From Coptodactyla brooksi (taxonomy: Eukaryota; Arthropoda; Insecta; Coleoptera; Scarabaeidae): a stretch of DNA of 36,081 bases. Below, piece after piece: positions 29,608-36,081 of the stretch (positions are counted from its first letter, which is position 1; every line of letters begins with the position of its first letter). The notes beneath the pieces are model-generated. The model saw only the letters and a list, made by a program, of their open reading frames with translations, made no database searches and had not been told where the DNA came from. The stretch is from NCBI GenBank assembly GCA_033557675.1, contig JAWQRM010000043.1, forward strand, positions 1-36,081, read 5' to 3'. Both the position numbers and the translations under genes were made by a program.

Positions 29608-30320
29608 AATAATAGGAGCAGGAATTGAGTATTTTTAATTGTTATACAATACTAGCTTGTTTCATTTTTTATCACAGTAGACAACATTCGGTTGCAATTT
29701 AAAAATGATTAATTTCCAACAGTTTTGTTTTACCTATTTAATTACTAAATTGAAAATATTTTTTGCATACTGATTTTCAATTTCAGATAATGATATGAGA
29801 CAATATTATGCTAATAGTCTAGACTGCATATTTTCTTCAAGCAGTAAATAAGAAAGAGTTATAAGCATAAGAAGACAATCACGTTAAGCATGGGTTCTTA
29901 GCTAGAACGTGAGAAAAAACAATCTCAAATCAATTAAAATTATTTATTAAATTAGAGATCCTGAAATATTTGAAATAATAGGAAAATTAGTTCAGTATTT
30001 TTGGTTCTAACACAGTATTAACTTATTTTATTTTTATGGCACTAGGTTACGTTCTAAATAGTACCTATTAAAAATAATGAATTTCTGTGTTATGTTGTGC
30101 ATATTTGATTACTAAGTTGTATATACATATTTTGCAAAGTGGATTTTTAATGCATAAAATAGAACGAGAAAATATTATGTTAATAGTTTTGATTGCATAT
30201 TTTTTCAATCGGTAAATAAAGAAGAGAATCACGAAGAGAATCACGTTAATCATGGGTTTTCAGCTAAAAGGTGAGAAAAAATAATCTCAAATCAGTTAAG
30301 ATTATTGATTAGACTAGCGA
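29608..30320. repeat. Diverged tandem duplication, period about 366 bp
   Basis: Unit 1 starts near AAATAATAGGAGCAGGAATT (29606) and unit 2 near AAATAATAGGAAAATTAGTT (29973). Later matches are TATTATGCTAATAGT / TATTATGTTAATAGT, CAAGCAGTAAATAA / CAATCGGTAAATAA, AATCACGTTAAGCATGGGTT / AATCACGTTAATCATGGGTT, and GTGAGAAAAAACAATCTCAA / GTGAGAAAAAATAATCTCAA. Unit 2 also has AAGAGAATCACG twice (about 30222-30246). No coding. Confidence 0.75.
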
Positions 30321-30811
30321 AGAGAATATAAACGAATTATTGTTAATCTTATCTGTTATATCGCGTTCTTGTATTAAGCAGATGTTATTTTTATAAGAAA
30401 TGGCGGTTTGATGTTTAGTGCGTATTATTTGAAAGTAAAATAAAAAGAAGTTGTTAAATAAAAATGTATATTAAATGTTTTTAATTAGCTTCCCAAAAAA
30501 TAAAAGGACCTTTTGGCACGAAAAAAGCAGCCTGCATTTACAGTTCGACAAAAAAAACAATCCGATAATATATTTCCAGAAATTCCACAATCGTGAATCT
30601 GGATTAATCCGAAAAGATCTTTTTTGTGAAAATGTGATTTCTATCATAGTTATTTAAATGTCGAATGTATCGATTTCTTCACAGACCTTTCCTAAATCTT
30701 GCGATAGCATAGCGGGAATCATTGGGGAATGGTTGTTTTAAACAAATTTTTTCTCAAATTAAAAAGTTTTTTTTAAACAAAAAAAATGAGGAAAATTAAA
30801 ACTACCACATG
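30321..30811. other. Unassigned stretch
   Basis: Nothing recognised; a 60-codon frame at 30475-30657 has no family match. Confidence 0.35.
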
Positions 30812-30985
30812 TTCCTGCATTTGAAGAAGCATCTCGACCGTCTTGGCCACAACGACGATGATGAGGAGGTCAAAACGACCGTGTTGCAGTGGGTGTCATA
30901 TCAGACGGCAGTCTTCTACGCAGACGGGATAAAAAACGGGTTCTACGATACGATAAGTGCTTTAATATTTTCAGAAATTGTGTAG
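30812..30985 (+). pseudogene. mariner/IS630-type transposase C-terminal fragment
   Basis: A single open frame reads FLHLKKHLDRLGHNDDDEEV, KTTVLQWVSYQTAVFYADGI, then KNGFYDTISALIF and TAG. The F-LHLKKHL start lies just after the SPDL region in insect mariner-like transposases, and W-QTAxFYADGI is the usual near-terminal block. The catalytic part upstream is absent. GC content is visibly higher than its flanks, as expected for a more recent coding insert. Confidence 0.75.
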
Positions 30986-31723
30986 AAAAATAGATTGAGG
31001 TACAGGCTTTCATATAAAAATAAAATTGGAAAGAAAATTATACTTGTTTCTTGCTTATTTTAAAACGTTCTTACTTTGAAAATACATCGCGTATAACCGC
31101 ACACAAATTATATATGTTTGTAAGGGGAAAAGAAATCGCCAGTGAAATGTGTAAAAATAGGCATCTTATCTGATATTATCTCATTAAAAAATACGATTAC
31201 TTCACTCAAACGCAGTTTGAGTGAACGAAAAATGTTTTTTATATTTAAAATATTTTTAATCTCCACTTATAACAGCATTACTATGAACACAAGAGCAATA
31301 TGCTAAATGTATGCGCTGATTAAAATACAAATGATAGTAAAAACTACAAAGCAGTACTCTAGGACGTAGGAGTAGGAAAAACGGATAAATGAAAACGAAT
31401 ATGAATTGCGATAAAAGAATCACGTAAGAATATGTTACGAATATCTAATTCAACGAGAGTGAAAGAACACAAAGAAAACTAAAACAGAAAACTTACTTTT
31501 TTATTATTACACTGAAAACTAGACTACTCAATCCTCTTTTGCTTTTAAAATTTGACGTTGGTATTTTAATTTACCTCAACCAATTAAGGATATTCTTGGT
31601 GAAGACTTGTAATGAAGTTTTGCCGAGTTAATTACAAGCCTTTTTTAGATTTGAAAGTTGATCCATTTTATATTTGCCTAACGCAGTCGGAGAATTGCGT
31701 ATTACTGAAGTATGTGTCTATTA
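30986..31723. other. Unassigned stretch with one perfect hairpin
   Basis: TTCACTCAAAC / GTTTGAGTGAA (31201-31225) is a perfect 11-bp hairpin with loop GCA. Otherwise nothing is recognised. Confidence 0.5.
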
Positions 31724-32247
31724 CTGTGGTGATTCGCATAAGAACTCACACAGCACAAAAGCATGTACGGAAAGCTAAAATATGATGATTTAACCCAACT
31801 TATCTCTATACCAAGTTGTACCCCTGAGAAGTTATAGCCCTTCAGAGCGAAGTTAAAAATTTCAAAAATAATTAATATCTCAATAATACTTTAACTTAGG
31901 AAACCCATATTTGGTAGACGTTCTGAGTGTACTAAGGGCATTTATCTTTTTGTAAATAGAGGTCAATTAAAGAATTTTAAAGGGTTGATTAGAGATAATG
32001 CACCCTTAAATTGCAACAGAATTTTTTAGCCTATGGGCGGATTTAATTTTAAAACTTTTTTGACTTTTGTTACTTTTCAAAAAACTTCGCCGTCTTGAAG
32101 AAAAACGCGAATTACTAAGGACACGTACTTTATCCATTACCTAAAATGATTGAAAATTCAGCAGTTGGCTATGAAATTATACGTCAAACTTGACAATCAA
32201 GAAATAAAGTTATTTGAGTTTCGTAATTCTTTACTGATTGTTTTGAA

Positions 32248-33299
32248 ATGACCGGGAAATTCTCATTTAGCCAACAAGTTGACACATTATTAGTGTTAGG
32301 TTTCTGTAGAAGAAACTGTAAAAGGAATGTTGAAGAATATTGGAGATTTCCTACTCGTGTGGTTCCTCACAGAGAAACATTTTCTAATGTTGAAAGACGG
32401 GCTTGAGAAACAGCCAAATTTTTCAGTAACACTTGAGAACGTGGTATTTATAATGGTATGAAGAATTTATTTTGAACACAGTTGAAACATATATTAGAAC
32501 AAGAAATTTATCTTGACAAACTAGTCTATCGCAAACTTCTGTACACCGCTTTATCAGACGTAATGGACTTCATCCATATTATGTTCATAACATACAAGAA
32601 CTGTTACCGGAAGATTTGGTTAAGTGAGTGACCTTCTGTCAGTTTATTTTACATCGAGACATGCATTTTCAAAATAAAATTCTCTATTCTGATGAGGTTT
32701 CTTTTACCCGCAGAGGCATTACAAACTTACATAACTATCATAAGTATTCTGATGTATTCTGATTTAGTAATTCCTCGACATTTCCGACATGAGTTTAAAA
32801 TAAATGTTTGGATCGGTATTATTGATCGGTATCTAATTGATCCAGTTATTTTACTAAATCGACTAAATGGAGAAAATTATTTGGAGTTTCTCCAAAACAA
32901 TTTCCCGGATTTACTTGACGAAGTGTCACTGCAGCTCGGACTAGAACATTGGTTTATGCATGATGGGGCACCATCTCATTTTAGTAGTACAGTTAGAGAA
33001 TTTTTAATTGCCAGTATGCAAATAAATGGATTGGACGAGGAAATAATTGCTCACAAGCTTGGCCCCCACGATCACCAGACTTGAACAAATGTGACTACTT
33101 TCTTTGGGGAACACTAAAAGAGTTTGTGTATTCTTCACCAGTGGCGTCCCGAGAAGAGTGGTGGAATCTTATTACAAATAAATGCAACTTTATAAGAAAT
33201 GACCAGCAGTTAATGAAAAGGGTAGATTTTAATTTTCAACAAAGAATCAATTTATATCAGAGAGAAAACGGTGATCATTTTGAACAATTTCTACAATAA
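32248..33299 (+). pseudogene. IS630-type DDE transposase, broken
   Basis: From ATG 32248 it reads MTGKFSFSQQVDTLLVLGFC, then VEEYWRFPTRVVPHRETF; stops follow. The catalytic half reads ILYSDEVSFTRRGITN (first Asp, about 32680), RHFRHEFKINVWIGIIDRYL and LEHWFMHDGAPSHFSSTV (second Asp, about 32945-32995). After a frameshift come PPRSPDLNKCDYFLWGTLKE (third Asp, about 33065-33120), REEWWNLITNKCNFIRND and FNFQQRINLYQRENGDHFEQ, ending at TAA 33297. All three catalytic positions survive, but at least two frameshifts and several N-terminal stops disable it. Confidence 0.85.
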
Positions 33300-33438
33300 A
33301 TTACCGGTAGCAAATTTTTATTTCTATTGTTTAAGTTGTTTCCTTTCCTATTAAATTATTTTTATTGATACTCGTTTGCTGACTTTTAAATTTAACATAC
33401 AACTTCACAGCCAACTGTTGAATTTTCGATGATTTTAA

Positions 33439-33508
33439 CCGTTTGACTGCTGAGGAGCGCTATCGCGTTCTTTTTATGTTACGAAAAAATACATCAGCAG
33501 CCAAACAG
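33439..33508. mobile_element. 70-bp MITE flanked by TTAA duplications
   Basis: TTAA at 33435-33438 and 33509-33512 bracket 70 bp whose ends are inverted: CCGTTTGACTGCTG on the left and CAGCAGCCAAACAG on the right (12 of 14 complementary). The sister element lacks it: around 5811 TTTTCGATGG is followed at once by TTTGAAGTAACGTGG, one TTGA in place of the duplicated TTAA. TTAA duplication and CC-starting ends fit a piggyBac-type MITE. Confidence 0.85.
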
Positions 33509-33577
33509 TTAAGTAACATGGATAAAATACGTGTCTTTAGTAATTCGCGTTTTTCTTCAAAACGTCGAAGTTTTTTT

Positions 33578-34306
33578 AAAAATAGTATCTTCAGAATTAA
33601 AGTAGATGGATGGCAAAATGTCCATAACTGTTCGCACCAGAGACGCGGTGACCACCGCGAAGTCTGATGTTCATAATGAAATGTAATTAAAATCTGAGCT
33701 CACAGTGAAATTCTTCGCAAAATGCTGCCTTAATGTTTTTACCGATTTTAACATTTTCCTAAAGGTTAAAGGTTACAGCAGATTTTAAAAAGTGCAAATA
33801 TTGATTTATCAAAATATACATACAGTTATAAATTACTATTAAAATGATCTAGTACTTTTTTCGTATGATTGGTTTTCTATACTTTGTTATTTCCAAGATC
33901 CCTATACATCCATCACCAGTTTGGAACATACTCTATAAATAGTAAAGGAACGGCCCGTTATGATTAAAAATTGGGAATACTTACCGTTTGTGGCATGTTT
34001 TGTTGGTGATTACGGAAGATCCAAAGCAGTTTAAAAATATGTTTCTGAACTATTTGCTTAAAGCACTAAAGAGGAAACGATAAAGAGGAAAGAAGCATAT
34101 CTTGTAGATTTTGTGGATACGACTTCAGAGCACTGCAATAAAGTGTTTTATCGAACTCTTATCGAACCGCAATAAAATGAGGTATGCTTGTATCTGTTTA
34201 TAAACAAGTTATTGCACAAATATTAAATAAAATAACCTACAGAAGAAGTTTACAAAAATATTTAAAATTTACTAATAACAATGAGAATATATAAATATGT
34301 CAATGT
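33578..34306. other. Region 3' of the KDM8-like gene
   Basis: Contains part of the presumed 3' untranslated sequence (reading minus from 34306). At about 34130-34195, the minus-strand sequence AAGCATACCTCATTTTATTG followed by CGGTTCGATAAGAG looks like the terminus of a cut-and-paste transposon (family unsure). No canonical AATAAA is seen on the minus strand near the stop. The rest is unrecognised. Confidence 0.35.
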
Positions 34307-34564
34307 TCAAGACCACCAGAAGTTTATAGAAAAACTTCTATCAAAGCTGGTTACATGATGCCACCATTTCCGAGGGATATACAACATATCTCCATGTTGT
34401 AGCAGACATTTGTACAATTTTGCATTTTTGAAGTTTGGAAATTTTTCTAGATCTGGTTCAGTAGGATCTACTTGAGCCGTATTGAACAACATTTCCGATG
34501 GGTGAGGATACAGATTATCACTATCAGCTGGCGAGAACAAGATGACTTGCTTAATACCATAAAT
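34307..34564 (-). CDS. KDM8: KDM8/JMJD5-like JmjC oxygenase, last coding exon
   Basis: Minus-strand exon of 86 codons. A CTCTTTCTTAG acceptor ends at 34565; the exon opens IYGIKQVILFSPADSDNLYP, continues HPSEMLFNTAQVDPTEPDLE and KFPNFKNAKLYKCLLQHGD, then MLYIPRKWWHHVTSFDRSFS and INFWWS with TGA at 34309-34307. This matches the C-terminal part of KDM8/JMJD5 proteins up to the closing FWW-S. WWHHV carries the third iron-binding His of the JmjC fold, and the Lys in GIK sits where these enzymes bind the 2-oxoglutarate carboxylate. The first His-x-Asp iron pair must be in an upstream exon, to the right and outside or hidden in this window. KDM8 is a nuclear 2-oxoglutarate/Fe(II) protein oxygenase (arginyl hydroxylase; earlier called a demethylase). 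No disruption is visible in this exon. Confidence 0.85.
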   Translation of the reverse strand: MYGIKQVILFSPADSDNLYPHPSEMLFNTAQVDPTEPDLEKFPNFKNAKLYKCLLQHGDMLYIPRKWWHHVTSFDRSFSINFWWS

Positions 34565-35363
34565 CTAAGAAAGAGAATTGGTAAAAAATGCATGTTTAAT
34601 TTTGCGAGTTGTAAAAGTCCAACTGTTACAATTGTGTGTTGTTGCATTGCCACACATATCTCTAACATATGTTGGTATTGGTAGCCATATTGCATGCTTA
34701 CATTAATGATGGCCATTATTGAACAAAGAAAATACATTAAACTTGTACTTGTACTTACATAAGCTATTTCAGGTTTTAAAATTCAAGAATAATATGGGAT
34801 ATTGTAAAAGCTTTCTTCATTGTGTGCAGATGTGTTCACTTTCTTATGAAAACAATATTTGTCTTGATATTTTTATCACAGTTGTAGTAATTGCAAAATA
34901 AAGAAGATACAAATACTTTCTGCTGGAAGAAACTAGGGAATGGATAATTGTTGATTGAAATGAATGCATCTCAGTAGCTAGCACTTCTTCTGGTACTTGA
35001 AAAATAGCTCCTTCACCAATAATAATTCACCATTGCAGAGAGAATGTGCAGAGCATCCTATTTAAAATGAAAGTGCAGGCAAACACTGCACACTTTTTAT
35101 AAATTTTTCAAAAAAAAAAATTCTTTAGTCAGAATATAAAAAAAAAGAAATGTGTTCATCATTATTAGGTAAACAAAGGGCTATATTTTGAATCCAATAT
35201 AAATATCCTTGGACATTGACTAATACCTCACTAGCGATAAGTAAACTATGCATGTATTACTTCATGATAGGGCTATAAGTTAAAGCATATCCTATCAGCA
35301 ATTGGAGCATACCCAACAGGGCTGCTCCAAAGGTCTAATCGATTTGAAATTTTATTGTATTTA
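34565..35363 (-). other. Probable intron of the KDM8-like gene
   Basis: Starts at the acceptor of the last exon. I searched the minus strand for the preceding exon (the WxG...SPLHxDP segment of the family) and did not find it before the mariner insertion, so the intron probably continues beyond it. AT-rich, with a small inverted repeat TTGGAGCA / TGCTCCAA near 35305-35335. Confidence 0.5.
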
Positions 35364-36081
35364 CTAGGTGCGCAACTAAGTTTCCAGGTTTTCTTATCAA
35401 TGAAAAATGGAAAATTTTAAAAGAAATACAAAAAAAGGTTTATTCAAAGTACCATCCTTCGCTATCTACACATTCTTGCCATCTCTCTGGCAATAGATGA
35501 ATACCACGACGATAAAACACGTCTTTGGACTGAAACCATTCAATCTAACCAATTTTGTACTTCTTCGAAATTGGCCAAGTGTAGCTCAGCCAAGTCATGC
35601 GCCATCGACCAGAACAAGTGATGATCGGAAGGAGCCAAGTCTGATGAATATGGCAGGTGCGATAGCAGATCCCATTTCAACTCACTCATTTTGATGGTGT
35701 CCTGAATGATGGAGTGCGATGGCACAGAGCATTGTCGGGCTGCAATATCACTCGTTCATGTCTTGTGAACCATTCTGGTCGTTTTTCGAGCAATGCATGG
35801 TTCAAATTGATCTGATTCCTTTCTGGTCTCACCAAACGCAGCGCATTGTCTTCTTTCCGAAGCGATTTGGCCGTGCCGTCGATGTTGATGTTTCGCCAGG
35901 TGAAAGCCACGATTTTTTGCGTTTAGGATTCTCGAAATATATCCACTTCTCATTGCCAGTAACAATTCGATGCAGGAAACCTTCTTTCTTCTTCTTCAAA
36001 ATGTCTGAAGTGGCTCTTCGATTTTCCATATGTCTTTCTGTCAACTCATGCAGCACCCATTGTCCTTTCTTTTGAATTTTT
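35364..36081 (-). pseudogene. mariner transposase relic, running off the window
   Basis: The left border CTAGGTGCGCAACTAAGTTT follows TA (35362-35363), a mariner-type 3' end. The minus-strand reading from the window edge gives VLHELTERHMENRRATSDIL, then FLHRIVTGNEKWIYFENPKR: the first catalytic Asp (GDEKW in the family) is Asn here. KSWLSPGETSTSTARPNRFG follows. A deletion removes the YYELL region. Next are RHERVILQPDNALCHRT (second Asp present), LPYSSDLAPSDHHLFWSMAH (third Asp present, Pro before it lost), then EEVQNWLD, a stop, and FYRRGIHLLPERWQECVDSE to the final TAA near 35440. Deletion, stop and the Asp-to-Asn change make it inactive. It lies upstream of the KDM8-like last exon, in the same orientation as that gene. 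Confidence 0.9.

Larger units (their letters stand above)
31724..33577 (+). mobile_element. IS630-type transposon with a terminal repeat of over 400 bp
   Basis: Left end CTGTGGTGATTCGCATA follows TA (31722-31723). The left repeat (31724 to about 32150) is the reverse complement of 5815-6249, the right end of the sister copy. In this copy only the inner 60 bp or so of the right repeat remains (33515-33577, GTAACATGGATAAAATACGT onward) before the sequence diverges. A broken transposase lies between, and a 70-bp MITE interrupts the 3' part. Confidence 0.75.

Noticed and set aside
33990..34180. Coding-like plus-strand run (KRKEAYLVDFVDTTSEH)
   Set aside because: Broken by stops, matches no family I know, and overlaps the transposon-end-like sequence at 34130-34195.

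Overview
This window looks like a stretch of an AT-rich arthropod, probably insect, nuclear genome. The evidence is one spliced animal gene exon and a dense layer of eukaryotic transposon relics: Penelope-like, jockey, LTR retrotransposon, Tc1/mariner/IS630, Tigger/pogo, piggyBac and Ginger-type. There is no bacterial gene organisation. I cannot name the species. Nearly all protein-like stretches carry stops, frameshifts or internal deletions, so almost everything here is fossil DNA.

Left part (1-9200). It holds a GTCC-rich repeat at the edge, two minus-strand Penelope-like tails (about 430-600 and 3141-3275) and a piggyBac transposase relic (about 2400-3140) cut by the second tail. Next comes a nearly complete but dead IS630-type transposon with long inverted ends and TA target duplications (3886-5472). 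The 3' third of a second IS630 family follows (5527-6249), then a third DDE transposon family (6655-7140) and an odd chimeric ORF beginning as a mariner DNA-binding domain (8704-9105).

Centre left (9202-17100). A 3.76-kb Ginger-type transposon (9202-12965) has matching ends, TATA target duplications and a KRBA2/GIN-like integrase with a cysteine-rich tail. A 5'-truncated Penelope-like element is nested inside that integrase gene. Beyond it lie a gag-protease relic of an LTR retrotransposon, the inverted partner of the GTCC repeat, a second Penelope-like endonuclease fragment with hammerhead-like motifs, a Tc1 C-terminus and a Tigger transposase relic on the minus strand.

Centre right (17100-31700). 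This is sparser: one possible host exon (18316-18474), a candidate TTAA-flanked 1.4-kb element containing a GTT/CAA foldback (20344-21756), an internally deleted Tc1 (21792-22166), a jockey reverse transcriptase relic cut by a Penelope tail (25213-26110), another Penelope tail (28110-28205), several perfect hairpins, a diverged 0.37-kb tandem duplication and a transposase tail (30812-30985). Long stretches show nothing I recognise.

Right end (31724-36081). An IS630-type element with long inverted ends carries a 70-bp TTAA MITE, whose empty site is visible in the sister copy near 5815. Then comes the last exon of a KDM8/JMJD5-like JmjC oxygenase gene (34307-34564, minus), the only convincing host gene. 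Its upstream intron, or flank, contains a dead mariner element running off the window.

The most interesting signals are the dispersed hammerhead-ribozyme-like motif shared by at least five Penelope tails, with a second variant at two more sites; the intact Ginger insertion structure with its subterminal motif arrays; and the micro-MITE with a paralogous empty site.
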